A stretch of DNA of 64,000 bases from Adenophora triphylla var. japonica (lineage: Eukaryota; Streptophyta; Magnoliopsida; Asterales; Campanulaceae), in contig JAFEMH010001473.1 in NCBI GenBank assembly GCA_022495995.1, forward strand, positions 310,001 to 374,000, written 5' to 3'. The position numbers and the translations under genes were made by a program. The notes below the pieces were generated by a model. The model had not been told where the DNA came from. It saw nothing but the letters and a program-made list of their open reading frames with translations, and searched no databases. Numbering within the stretch: position 1 is the stretch's first letter; the number at the start of each line of letters is the position of its first letter. Of the stretch, positions 32,430 through 43,889 are shown piece by piece.

Positions 32430-35041
32430 ATGGATCTGGAGGGGAACCCAGTGCCGAGGCAAGCTAGTAGGAACATCTCCGCGGCCGCGAGAAGGAGGAG
32501 GAAGGAGCTTGTTCGGACGGAGAGGAAGTATGACTTCCATACGCCTCCATCGGAGCTCTATCCGGGGAGAAGGGAGCATAAATCAACAAACCCTCGATCG
32601 GTTGGGGTAAGCGTTCTTAGTTTGCTCAATTCCGTCGATTTTGATTGAATTTTGATTGATTTAGGGCTCGACCCGAGTTTTAGGAATTTTTCAAATTTTC
32701 CTAGGATTTTTGGATGATTTTGAAATCTTGATGATTAACCTATGAGGCTAAAAAGATGAAAGAATATGCATGTGCAATTTATTTGACAAATAATGAGAAT
32801 GACCCATCTTTTTCGAAAATAAAGTAAGAGAAATAATTGTCTAAAATGTGACGGAGTCCTCGCATGTGCTAGAACTAGGTCAATTTTTGATTATGGATGA
32901 GAAAACGGGATTTTGGATGATGAAAAGGATTCATGCATGCCATTTTTTGAGAAAAAATTTAATGCTTATATGCAGATAATTTTTGAAATTTGTGATTTTG
33001 TGCTTAGGAAAGCAATGTGCTTGACATGATGTGTTTCAAGTGATGAAAGACACGTTTTCGATGCAAATGATGCTTGAAAAAAAATTTATGAATGCTTTTC
33101 TTTTGAAAATATGTGCACTCTTCGAATATATGCATGCTTTTTTGAAAAAGACTGACACATTTATTTTTGGCTGTGCTTGTCTACAGGAGAACAAGTCTAG
33201 AGGGCCTTCGGAGATTGCAGTCAGGCTATGGGAGAGGATGCCTGATTTTGAGAAGAATGGGGCGAACCCTAAGCAGCTGGTGAGGGCTACCGGCTTGGAT
33301 TTGTTCATTGAGGCTATCGGCAGAGGTATTCACATTACCTCTAAGAGCAAGGGATTGGTCCAGGCCCTATCTGAGTTTTGGTGGGACACCACCCACAACT
33401 TTCATCTTAGCTGGGGGGAGCTGACGGTGACTCCGGCCGATTTCACTGCTATCACAGGCTTACAGTTCACCGGGAGGCCTGTGACTTGGAGGGACCATAT
33501 CACTGCCGAGGAGTTTAGAGCTTTGGTTGGGTTTGAGCTGATTCCCAAGGGGCTTAGAATGGAGACGAGGAACGTCGAGGTGGCAGTCCAGAACTGCATA
33601 TGGGACTTTGCCGCTAGTGAGGTGACTGCCCACTAGCTTGCTAGAGATTTTATGTGGTTGATGCTGTCAGTCACCATCTTTACCAATTCTGGGACTCTGG
33701 CTATGACTTGCCTCCTCGACTCTCTAGAGGATGTTGATGGGATTGGGACGGTCTCGTGGGGCGAGGCCGGATTGGCGGAGCTCTACTTTTCTTTGGATAT
33801 GTACAGCCGTAACAAGGCTGCCTCCATGGATTGCTTCTCCTTTGCCCTCGAGGTAGCATCACTTTCTTTTCTCTTTTACTTTCTGTCTTTGAGACTTTTA
33901 TGAGAGAAAAATGACCCTTTTGATGTTTTGAACATGCAGGTCTGGTTTTGTGAGGTGACCAGGTTCATTCCGTGGAACCAACAGAGCGATGTCACCATCT
34001 TTCCCGCTATGATCCGCTGGAGGGGAGATGCGAGAGATAAGTTCACTAGGAAGACCCGGATCACCTTTGACTACAAGATGGTGAGGCCAATTATCAACAA
34101 GGATGGGCACGATGGAGTGGACTTCTACCCGTGGGGCAGGTATCCGGAGATTTTGCTAGGAGAGGCCGTGGAGGCAACGAGGCAGAGGAGGTGGTTGACT
34201 GGGCTGACATGTAATGTCATTTATCTGGGGGACCGATTTTCCAGGCAGCATGGCCATGTCCCTCCATTGGACGCCATTACTCCTCAGGATCCTCCAGCAC
34301 GGATGCTACAGTCCAGGGATTGGCAGGCGGATGAGATAGAGAGGTATCAGGCAGGCGTGGCCGCCGAGGAGTACTTTGACATGGATACCCCATATGCTGT
34401 GTTTGTGGAGCAGCGACTGAGGACGCCACAGAAGCTAGTGAAGCTGGCGGTCACTCAGGGATATGGGGAGGATGAGCCTTCTGATTCGCCGATCCCTCCT
34501 GCGCACCTTTCATATGTGGTCCACGGAGTACCGAGGAGGTTGAGGATACCTGTCCCCGATGCTAGGGAGCCCCAGTATACCTTGCCGCCAGACAGCACAG
34601 TAAGTACACTTTAGGGTCTTTTCCCTCTTTCAGATTTCTTTGCTTTTTGCAATTCTGAGATTTTCTGAGATTTTCTTCTCTTTTTCTCAGGTTCCAGCTC
34701 GCACTTACGACAGGTTGGTCAGGCAGAATAGGGGCTGGAAGGATATGTGCCGGTCCCTTCTGAGGAAGCTGGCCTGCACTTCAAAGGCGGCAGTGGACGT
34801 ACAGGAGCCCGGGCGCAAGAGAAGGCATGTCGGGGGCACAGCGTCTACCTCATCGGCTTTGGAGTACTCTTCCAGTGCCATGCCTCTAGGGCGAGGACCC
34901 AATGCTGACATCTTGGAGCAGCTGGCTGAGTATGAGCACGACAATGTCCACCTTTCTGATGTGAGCGACACGGAGGACTTGATGAGGGAGGCTAGCGTTT
35001 ATGAGCTGAGCAGCGACGAAGAAGAAGGATCGGAGGCCTAG
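32430..35041 (+). pseudogene. Antisense plant-mobile-domain gene of E, four exons
   Basis: Exons 32430-32606, 33187-33852, 33940-34599 and 34691-35041 are all multiples of three with GT-AG introns (580, 87 and 91 bp), giving about 617 codons. Exon 1 is basic (ARRRRKELVRTERKY). Exon 2 carries the PMD signature (FWWDTTHNFHLSWGELTVTP, then FTAITGLQFTGRPVTW). Exon 3 begins VWFCEVTRFIPW and contains YLGDRFSRQHG. Exon 4 ends in an acidic tail (YELSSDEEEGSEA). The family includes MAIN/MAIL1, host proteins needed for transposon silencing and meristem maintenance; copies in retrotransposons are known, function unclear. One TAG at 33634-33636, probably from CAG, breaks exon 2; otherwise the frame is open. 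It has its own promoter upstream and reads opposite to pol. Confidence 0.85.
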
Positions 35042-35394
35042 GAGGTCTCTAGAGTTGACTTAGGAAGGAAAATAAACAATGGACAAGTTTTATGCAAACT
35101 TTGTTTATTTTTTGCTTTATTTGGGCGCCGATGGGGCGAAAACAATGTAATACTATTTTATTTGCTTTTTCTATTTATGCTTTATTAATTTGCATATTAC
35201 TTGAGCCTCGGGGCGGTTTTTTTGCTTGGAATTGGGGCTGAAACTGGGCCAAAATGATATATAATGATGTATAAATGCTTGGATGGTCTTTGAACATGTT
35301 TTTGCACAGGTTTTGGTTGGAAAAGTGGGGTGAAAACTCCCTTTGGGCAGTAACTTGGTTGCTACAGATTTGTCACTTACATCAGGTAAATGAG

Positions 35395-35474
35395 GCCGTG
35401 CGGTCTGGACCTGAGGGCAAATGAGGCCGTGCGGCTTACAGTCTTGTCTGGACTGGTTATTTTCAGAATAAAAC
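35395..35474 (+). promoter_or_regulatory. Promoter of the antisense DUF7745-like gene of E
   Basis: GCCGTGCGGT (35395-35404) and GCCGTGCGGC (35426-35435), both preceded by AAATGAG as in the LTR copies (AATGAA), followed by a weak TATA-like AATAAAAC (35467). The ATG is at 35574. Confidence 0.6.
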
Positions 35475-35573
35475 CAAGGCTTGGCCATTTCATTTCATTT
35501 TCAACTTAGACTTGTCCCAACTGTTCCCAGAGCACATATTGGACCTAAAGACACCACCTTTGATCATTTTGCG

Positions 35574-37076
35574 ATGGAGAAGCCCGTTAGATTGCAAAGG
35601 GGGAAGAGAGACCGCTTTCTATCTGATCTTCAGTTTTGGGTGAGATACAACTTTCAATCTCACAAGGGGTTGCTTGATTCTACCTTCAAGATCAAGTCTT
35701 TATGGCATTTGAGGGATCTCCCGCCCGATTGGGACCTTTTGAGAGCAGCAGTAAAGTTTTGGGACGTCCGGAGACACGTTTACTGCTTTTGTTACAATGA
35801 GATTGTCCCAACGCATGAAGACTTTCGAGCCTTGATTGGGGGTCCAAAAATTGAGGCTATATCGATTCCGCTGATTGAAGACGTGCCGGTGGAGGCAAAA
35901 CTTGCATCTTTTCTGCAGATTTCTCTGGGAGAGGCTGAGGAGATGATGATAGCCCCGGATAGGATTGACCTTCCTGATATCCCGGGCAGGTTTGGGTCTC
36001 CGGCTATGGCTGCGACCACGGTGGCTATGGATGCCTTTATCCTCTGCGTATTTTCTTCTCTGTTCACCGCTGAGTCCGTGGGGATCTGTCATGGTGGTCT
36101 CTTGGACATGGTCAGAGATTGCAGGGCTGGGAAGGACATTGTCCCACTGGTTTTGGGTGAGACCCTCCATAGCATTGACAGGATGGCTAGGGGAGACCAT
36201 TTCATGAGGTCTGGGTGCCCAGTTGTACTGACTTTGTGGCTGTAGGAGAGGCTTGGGGCTTTGCCAGGGGCTTTGCCAACTCAGTGCCCTTGGGTGATTT
36301 CTCGGAGAGGTGCACCTCGACAGCAGGACCAGGGTAGCTCGGAGCTGATGATGGCTAGGTTATCCACTTCGGACATCCGCTGGTGGGTACCTCATTGGAG
36401 GTTGCAGACCAGGAGGATATTTCAGGAGTCCTACGTAGTGAGGGTTCCAGGGTTTTGCTGGTCGTCCTTCTATATACCCTGCTTGGTATCCAGGCAGTTC
36501 GGGGCCGTACAGGAGCCATTGGGCGATTGGGAGGACATCCGTACCATGGAGGTTGTGCCATTTGATATGAGGGATCCAGCCAGCTTTTCATTCTTCTCGA
36601 GGGCTTGGACTTATGCTGCTTTTCCACCCAGGGCTATCTTCAGGAGCAGGAAGAGTACCATCTTGACCACTGTCTACTTGGATTGGTATGAGAGGGAGAT
36701 GGGAGCGACTCAGGTCACATTGGGGGAGAGACATTAGGCTTTATTGGGAGCTGACTGCGACTCGAGTAGGACTCTGAGGGAGACTGAGGCTAAGGCGAGT
36801 TGCCATAACCAGTCGGGTGACCTGATCAGAGATATGGAGGCTCGATACAAGAGATTGTTCGAGGTCGCTCCTTTGACTGAGGCTCAGAGAGAAGAAGTGC
36901 GGACTCGTGCTCGGGTAGAGAGGGCACTTATTGACACGGGTTTGATAGAGGCTCCAGTGAGGATACCTGAGATCGGAATGAGGGAGACCAACATTATAGA
37001 GAAAAAGAGAAAGAACACTCGACGGGGTCGAGGTAAAGGGAAGAAGACCAAAGAAGACTCAGCGAATGACGACTGA
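35574..37076 (+). pseudogene. Antisense DUF7745-like gene of E
   Basis: A single frame of about 500 codons from ATG 35574 to TGA 37074-37076, broken by TAG at 36243 and 36735. No intron is needed. The N-terminal part (LWHLRDLPPDWDLLRAAVKF, then HVYCFCYNEIVPTHEDFRALIGG) matches what I remember of the plant DUF7745 family, a relative of the mobile domain common in retrotransposons. The middle has DIRWWVPHWRLQTRRIFQE and WSSFYIPCLVSRQFG. The C-terminus is helical and charged and ends in a basic RKNTRRGRGKGKK stretch. The gene lies downstream of the PMD gene on the same strand, 0.5 kb apart, and converges on integrase. Function unknown; nuclear location is an inference from the tail. Confidence 0.8.
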
Positions 37077-37703
37077 CAGATCTTTTCTTAGGATTCCCTT
37101 ATTGCCATTTTGCAAACACAGTAGTTTTATTAGGCATTTTATTGTATTTTAGGTCTTTGTAGCAGGTTAGCAGAGTCAAGAGTAGACCGTGCTTGAACTC
37201 ATCAAGGAGTTTTTAACTTGTAATGAACAAGAAATATTATCTTAGAAATTAATCAAGACACATTTTATGAAAACTCAAATGTCTTATTGATTTGCTCAGG
37301 ACCCGTTTTATGAAAACTTAAATATCCTTTATTATTGTTTAGGACGCATTTCATGGAAACTTAATCGCCCTTTTTATTATTTAGTTAGCCCGAACCATAA
37401 ATGGCTGCCTACGTTCCCCTCTTACAAGAAAGACTAAGGGGCTCAGGTCTTCGTAGTTCATTCTGGTGAACTCTTTTATATTTTTTTTTATGTGTAGCCC
37501 TGTTTTTTGCCTAGACCACCCTTTTTGGGTTTTCAGCCTAGCTGGGCATTATCTTTTTGCACTAAGATTTTTTTTTATGTGCAACCCTGTTTTTTGCCTA
37601 GACCGCCCTTTTTGGGTTTTCAACCTAGCTGGGCATTACTCTTTTTGCACTAATATTTTTTTTTTATATTTTTTTTTATTATTATATATATATTTTTTTT
37701 ATT
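37077..37703. other. Convergent spacer of E with conserved hairpin
   Basis: Between the stop of the antisense gene and the stop of integrase. It holds the block at 37406-37458 (CCTACG...CCCC / GGGG...CGTAG), present at the same place in X, Y and F. A twice-repeated phrase (TTGCCTAGACC...GGGTTTTCA, about 37490-37560 and 37580-37640) and an AT-rich T-tract to 37700 follow. Probable 3' ends of both transcripts. No gene. Confidence 0.55.
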
Positions 37704-37705
37704 TC

Positions 37706-38481
37706 TTAGACATAGTACCTTCGGAGCTTATCACCGTTGACTGGGTGGACAAAGGGATTGCCGTCCAGGTCTGCAAGTTTCATGGCTCCTCCCGATAGTA
37801 TCTTCTGCACCACATACGGGCCGATCCAAACGGGTTCCCATTTTCCCAGGGGTTGTCTCTCGGTAGGGGGCTTTACTTTCAGCACTAAGTCACCCTCTTT
37901 GATGTCTCGGGCCTTGACCTTTTTGTCAAATGCTCTGGCCATTCGCCTCTGATAGGCTCGGGTATGCTCCATGGCTTTAAGCCTTCTTTCGTCAAGCAGG
38001 GCCAACTCATCATGCCGGCTACGCAACCATACTACTTCGTTGACACTGTTTTCCAGGAGGACCCTTAATGACGGGATTTCCAACTCTACTGGTAACACTG
38101 CTTCCATCCCATAAGTTAGGGCAAAAGGGGTTTCTCCTGTGGCTGTTCTGACAGACGTTTTGTAGCCCCAGAGTGCCAGGTGCAGCTTTTCGGGCCAATC
38201 ACGACCACGGGTGGCCATTTTCCAGATGATCCGTTCGAGCGTCTTATTAGCAGCTTCTACGGCTCCATTAGTCTGAGGTCTATACGGGGACGACTTGTGG
38301 CGAGTGATCCTGAATTCTGACAGCAATCTACCGCAGTCCCCTTCAAAGTGTGACCCATTATCAGAAATGATCTCATTGGGCACCCCATATCTACACATTA
38401 TGTTTTCTTTGATAAACTGGGCCACCTTCTTGGAAGTGAGGACCTTGTAGGACTTGGCCTCTACCCACTTGGTGAAGTAGT
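37706..38481 (-). pseudogene. Integrase of E, C-terminal part
   Basis: Continuation of the pol frame that breaks off at 53851, beyond the insertion of F. It runs from just after VAVDY through TKWVEAKSYKVL and AQFIKENIMCRYG. The second catalytic Asp is present (ISDNGSHFEG), as is the Glu (NGAVEAANKTLERII). The C-terminal domain (GDLVLKVKPPTERQPLGKWE, PYVVQKILSGGAMKLADLDG) ends at 37706. There is no stop in this part, so the integrase was intact before F arrived. Confidence 0.92.
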
Positions 38482-40214
38482 TGAATGAACGCTCGCCCGA
38501 AAAAAGAGAGAAAGAAAAAATAAATGAAGGTATTTTTTTAATTCTTTCTCTTCCCTTTGTCTTTTTTTGTTTTATTTTGCTTTTGAAGCGGAAAAGGGAG
38601 TTCTCGGTTTGTTTTGGGAGTCACCACGCCGTTTTTAGAGGAAAATATTGAAAAACCTAATTTTAAGAGATTTTGAGTTCGGGAGTCTGGTTACGTGTTG
38701 GGAAGAACTAGAGAGTTCACCCAACACGCCCCTTTTGGGACTTTCAATCAACATTTGGACAAATATGGACATTCAAAATGTGTGTGCGATGTGTGTAAAC
38801 AAGTAAAGTGTGCAAGCCTTAGATTTCATTAATGGCATGGAACTGAATACAACTTGCGAGCCATGATAGGGGGCCGCACCCTTTTTACACGTGATATCTT
38901 TTATTACAAGGCAGAGGTTTTGAGACAGATTGTCCCTTACAGAGGTAAAGCTACTCGAGAAATGAAAAGACATTATTTTGCTCATTTAGGACACTATTTA
39001 GTGGTCTAGAACTAGTTTAGGGTTGATGGGAGTGGACAAAGTCACGATAGGCTTTGTCGACACGGATGTCACATGACATAGAGTCTTTTGAAGTCTTCTA
39101 TGTCATATGGTGATCCTCTTCCGTCAAGTAGGTTGCGTCCAAACTGAGTTTAGGCACCCAAATAGTGGCTTATGAGCCAGAAGATGCTTAGGTAGGCTTT
39201 GAGTCACGAAGGGATAGGCCTAGCAGATTCTGAAGTCCAAGAATGGCTTTGCAGCCTTCTGGGAGTCCCATGTCGTATGACACAGGGTCTCCATGGAGAC
39301 TTATGTCGCACGACATGGGGAGCCTGTTTCAGTGCCCTTCAGTCTGTTTGGTTCCTCCTTTGTTCCCCAAGCAAACCAAGCATATTTAGCTACTGTAAGC
39401 AGTAATATGACAATAATATATGAGTATAATGGGAGGGTCACATGGCTTTAGTGGCCAAAGTGTGATAAATCACATGATTTTGGCCACTTTGAAGTAGCCA
39501 TCACCTCCTAACTCCATGCAAATACGTAAAGATTGAATCTTTATTGATCCTAAGATGACCAAATGTCCAGATCTGAGGTGGGGAGAAGTGAATATTGAAG
39601 ATTCACTTCTCCACCACCTTTGTCATGCAAAATCCCAATTTCTACATGGTAAGAGAGCAAGTATGCATGCAAGGTATATTTAAAGACTTTATTTAAAGGG
39701 AGAGAGAGGTTTAGTGTCTACCTATTGTAGTCCACAAAATATAATTACCAATAGTATGGTGTCTACCCCTTCAATCACCACCAAAGGAAGCTTCTTGGAG
39801 TCTTGACCTTGAAGTGTGTGTGTGTGAGGACGGAGGTGAGTGTGTGTGTGTATGAGAGAGGGAGAGACTCTATTTGGCAAGAGTTTCCCCTATTTTACTG
39901 ATATTACTCTCAGAATTTGACCCTCACTTTGGCTCTCTTCCTTGCCTCCTCAAAATGATCAGCCATGCCTTCTATTTATAGGCATCCTGATGGGGCTTCT
40001 TATGTCGCACGACATAGGAAGTTAAACCTCCTTAGTGTCCCTTGTCGGATGACAGCGTACATCTTTTGGCCATAATGGGCCGAGTGGCTGGCAGGCCCAA
40101 TGGATTGGTGGGCTGCTGGGATTTTTGGACTCTAATTGCTTCTTAGCAATTTGTGTAAGCCCAAATTTAATTAAATTGAATCCAAAAATTGAGTTCGGAT
40201 CGGGGGTACACACA
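38482..40214 (-). repeat. 3' LTR of element F
   Basis: Begins (minus) TGTGTGTACCC and ends CATTCA. The U3 half has several ATGTC...GACAT palindromes (39270, 39303, 40002 and degenerate ones near 39066 and 40042) and GT microsatellite runs near 39810-39860. No gene. Confidence 0.95.
39972..40055 (-). promoter_or_regulatory. LTR promoter of F with palindromes
   Basis: TATA box CTATAAATAG (39972-39981, minus), then ATGTCGCACGACAT at 40002-40015, 21 bp upstream, and a degenerate TTGTCGGATGACAG at 40042-40055. Same arrangement in the 5' LTR (TATA 53604-53613, palindrome 53634-53647). Confidence 0.7.
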
Positions 40215-40943
40215 GAGCCCCTCGGCGACATCGCTTCCACGGGAAGCAGGGTCAAAAAAATGAGAATCCCGAGCCGGACACGAACGGCGGGGAAAGAGGT
40301 GACCAAGATGGTCAAGTGGCCGGACCTCTTATGAAGAGGATTCCTACGCATCCCGTGGGGGAATCAAGCCAAGTCGTAGTTCAGACAAAGATGGGGTGCC
40401 CAATGAAAGGCTACGGGTTTTGTACCCGAAAGTGACTGTTCCAAGGGGAGTCACCCCGAAGATGTGCATTTGCACTGGAGTTTGACTGTTCTTAAGGGGA
40501 GTCATCCTAAAGATTGACTGTTTCGATGGGGAGTCACCCGAGGATTTGACTTTTTTTTTTCTTTGGGAGTCACCCGCTGGAAATGTTGACTTTCTTCTTT
40601 GGGAGTCACCCGCTGGTTGGACTGTTTTTAATGGGGAGTCACCCCGGGGATTTGACTGTTTTGATGGGGAGTCACCCCGAGGATTTGACTTTTTCTTTGG
40701 GAGTCACCCGCTGGAAATGTTGACTTTTTTCTTTGGGAGTCACCCGCTAATTTGACTGTGGAAATCTGTGCGGTCTTTCCGGACCGAGTAGTTTAAGGCC
40801 GTGCCGGGCCATTATGTTGTGTTAACCGAGAGAGGTGGGTACTTGAACCCAATTATAACGATGGATTTTAATGTCAGGTAGCCAAGATAGGCTGACAAAG
40901 TTGATCAGGGGCAAAAGGGGAAAATCACCCTTCTGGGACATGG
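40215..40943 (-). other. 3' untranslated region of F with PPT and short repeats
   Basis: The PPT candidate GCCGAGGGGCTC touches the LTR. One copy of the structured block with arms CTACG/CGTAG is at 40342-40382. From 40428 to 40760 are nine units of 31-50 bp built on TGACTGTTT...GGGGAGTCACCCC, each able to form a GGGG-AGTCA-CCCC hairpin. No gene. Confidence 0.65.
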
Positions 40944-40990
40944 ATGTCGTACGACATGGGGAGGTTCCCAGGCAGTTTTAATTAAAACCG
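40944..40990 (+). promoter_or_regulatory. Promoter of the antisense PMD gene of F
   Basis: A perfect ATGTCGTACGACAT palindrome (40944-40957), preceded by CTTCTGGGA as is one LTR copy (39256-39264), then TTTTAATTAAAAC (about 40976-40988) as a possible TATA. ATG at 41107. Confidence 0.6.
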
Positions 40991-41106
40991 CAGGTCGTAA
41001 GACAGGTCTTAAAAGACCATCCATTGCCGCCGAGAACAGAGAGAAAGAAAGAGAGAAAATTTTGAAAATTCTCCCTCCGATTTTGATTTAGATCAAGACA
41101 TTGAAA

Positions 41107-43462
41107 ATGCCTCCGCGGGCCGAATCGAGAAGGAACGTGCAACAAGTATTGTCCGAGAGACGGAAGCTTGTGGATCGGAACAAGCGGAAGAAATTCCCCG
41201 AGGGACATGGGCTCTACCCGGGTCTTGATTTTCACACTTCTACGTTGGAGCAGAAGGGGGTAAGTATTGAAAGATTAACCCTTTTCGAAATTTGATTTCT
41301 AGGGTTAGGGATTGAAATTGGGGGAAATCGCACCCAAATAGGAATTGCATGCTTGGCATGGGATGAATGTGTTTTGAAAAGATTTTTCCTTTTCTGTTTC
41401 TTTTTATTTTGAAAGAATTTAGTGATGATGAATGCATGCACATATTGTTATGAGTATGATTTTTGATACTGTCTTTGTGCTTACCTGGACCTTGCGGACC
41501 AAGGGGTCTCCCGAGGCTATTGCGACCATTTGGGGTCTTCTTAGGGCTCTTCGATTTACTGGACAGTCCTAAGGGACTGGTCTTTGCTGCTGGTCTTGGA
41601 CCGTTCTTCACAGCTGTCGGAGCTTTTGGGGACACGGCCAGGAGTGTCGAGCTAGTGCGTGCCTTCAGACAGTTCTGGTGGGACTCTACCCACACATTTC
41701 ATCTTTCCTGGGGTGAGGCGACCATCACTCCGTATGATTTTACGGCTATTACTGGTCTGCAGTTTACAGACAGGCCGATCTTTACTGAGGATCCTGGCGT
41801 ATTAAGCCCAGACGCCATCAGAGCCTTGACCGGCATGACTTTTCGCCTTAAGGGCAATGGGGTCCCGTTGGCGGACCTGCATTCTGCTTTGACGGATCAG
41901 TGTCGTCTGTTCTCTGAGGGTGTTGTCGTGGTTACTGCTGAGCAGCTAGCTAGAGCCTTTGTCTGGGCTGGGTTGTCTGACACCCTGTTTTGCAATGCCT
42001 CTACGACGACATTGACTCTTCTGTTGGAGCCTCTTAGAGATTGGGACCAGGTGTCCACTTTTTCATGGGGAGAGGCTGGTTTGGCCCAGGTATACAGGGG
42101 CCTGGACGAGGTGAGCAGAGGTAGCGTGACCTCTTTGGATTTTTACCAGACTGTGCTGGAGGTATGTCCTTTGCTTTTTTCGCACATTGACTGTTGCACT
42201 TGACTTCTCTGTCTTCATTTCATACTATTGCTGCACACTGAGAGTCTCTTGTCTCTGATTTCAGGTGTGGGCCTATGAGGTGTTCGACTGTTACGCCTGG
42301 ACTGTGCCCGAGAGGATTGCGGCAGATCTGTTCCCTGCCATTCGCCGTTGGACTTTTGGAGCGAGAGAGAGCCAGAAGGTGGACGGGGTGAAGCCCCGTA
42401 AGACGGCTTGCTATCACGACATTATGATTGCTCTGAGGGATACTCCTGTCGGGTTGAAACACTTCCCTTGGCACGGCCGTTATGGTGAGGACTTGATTGG
42501 TGCTGCTGCCCTGGTGACCAGGACGAGGAGGCTGTTAGTTGGCCTGGAGGGCGATGCCCTGTACTTGGGGGAGAGAGTGAGCAGGCAGCATGGTTCTGGT
42601 GCGGCTGCTCGTGTTCCTCGCGATCCTCCTCCGGGGATATGGCACATTCGAGCCCTGCCTGATTTGGAGCGGCTGCGGACCGGCATTGATGCCGCTGAGT
42701 TTTATGAGGAGGGTGGTTACGCCTATTTTGTTTTCACCCGGTTGGTGACTCTTCAGGTCATGGCTGCTAGGAGGGCAGCGGGGATGCAGGCACCGGCGCC
42801 TCCCCGATTCTTTGAGTATGAGGTAGGGCGTGTCGTCGTTCCTCTTTCGACATGTCCGAGACTCATCCGCATCTGCGGCTACCCCGAGGGACCACCTCTG
42901 TGAGTAATTTCCCTTCTTTTTATGATTCATTCCATCTTTTAACTGCCTTACTGTTTATATCAACTGCTTTTGACTACTTTCTCTGCTTTCTTTGAACAGG
43001 TTCCAGTCAAGACGTTCAGGACGGTGGCGAAGGCACTCACCGGTGCTGTGAAGATGTTGCGCCAGTTTCAGAGTAGCGCGGAGCATTGGAAGGGGAGGTG
43101 TAGCTCTCAACCTGGTGACGTTGTGCCTCCGAAGAAGAGGCCCAGGCTAGCTTTGGCTCCTTCTGGTTCTCAGGTGGGTGGATCGAGTCGACAGCCCCAG
43201 CCTGATGTTGATGATGGCGAGGAGGATCCTTATCAGCCCCCTTTTACTACCGTACCTGAGTGGCAGGGATATTATGCTGAGCCCCAGCCTTGGACGCATT
43301 ATGAGAGCGATGACTCTGACGGTGAGATCCATGAGGTGCCGGAGGGTGGCGATGATGGCCGGGGAGCGAGTGGCTCGAGGAGGAGGTGGGACAAGGTCTT
43401 GAGGATGACAGCGGTTCTGAGGAGGAGGACGGTTCTGATGACAACTCCGAGTCGGAGTGATC
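41107..43462 (+). pseudogene. Antisense plant-mobile-domain gene of F
   Basis: Same exon plan as in E: exon 1 41107-41259 (basic, ESRRNVQQVLSERRKLVDRNKRKK), exon 2 about 41486-42161, exon 3 42265-42899, exon 4 43000-43462. The signature THTFHLSWGEATITPYDF and ITGLQFTDRPIF is in exon 2; YLGERVSRQHG is in exon 3. The tail is acidic (YESDDSDGE, then DDNSESE in a shifted frame). Introns 2 and 3 are GT-AG (103 and 100 bp). The acceptor of intron 1 appears changed from AG to TG at 41484-41485. Exons 2 and 3 and the end of exon 4 carry frameshifts. It is the same family as the gene of E but clearly diverged from it. Non-functional as written. Confidence 0.8.
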
Positions 43463-43889
43463 ACGGCGGTCCCCTTCTGCCATGCTTTGACTCTTTTTAG
43501 GGAGAGAGGAAATGCATGTGCTATTTTTGTTCTTTTGGATTGTAAAACAATGTTTTTTATTACTTTTGTACTTTGACAATTGCAATATTTGTTTATTTAT
43601 GCATTTGCGAGCTTATATGCATGAGTTCGTCCCAAGAAAGGCACGGGATGGTGGCTTTTGGTGTGATCGGGTGTTTTTTGCGATTTTTGTATGTTTTGGG
43701 CGACATTTATGTGTCTGTGGGTGTGTCGAATGTTCCGAATCCTCTCCCGTGGGCTTTATGAGCGAGGGGAAGTGTTTGGGTATGTTTTTATGGTGTTTTG
43801 GACAGGTTTGGGTGGTTGTTTGAGCAAGCGTTGGGTCGCTTTGGGATTCTTTGCCGCAGCTGCATTCTTTGATGCCGATGTAGCTCTCT
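43463..43889 (+). other. Spacer between the PMD and DUF7745-like genes of F
   Basis: End of the PMD gene to the next promoter. T-rich near 43505-43600, then ordinary sequence. No gene recognised; probably 3' UTR and terminator of the PMD transcript. Confidence 0.4.

Noticed and set aside
33031..33186. Open frame upstream of exon 2 of the E antisense gene starting at 33031
   Set aside because: It is the 3' part of intron 1 read in frame; the acceptor at 33185-33186 and comparison with F place exon 2 at 33187.
38773..38985. 70-codon minus-strand frame in both LTRs of F (second copy 52407-52619)
   Set aside because: Duplicated only because it lies in the LTR; no conserved features.
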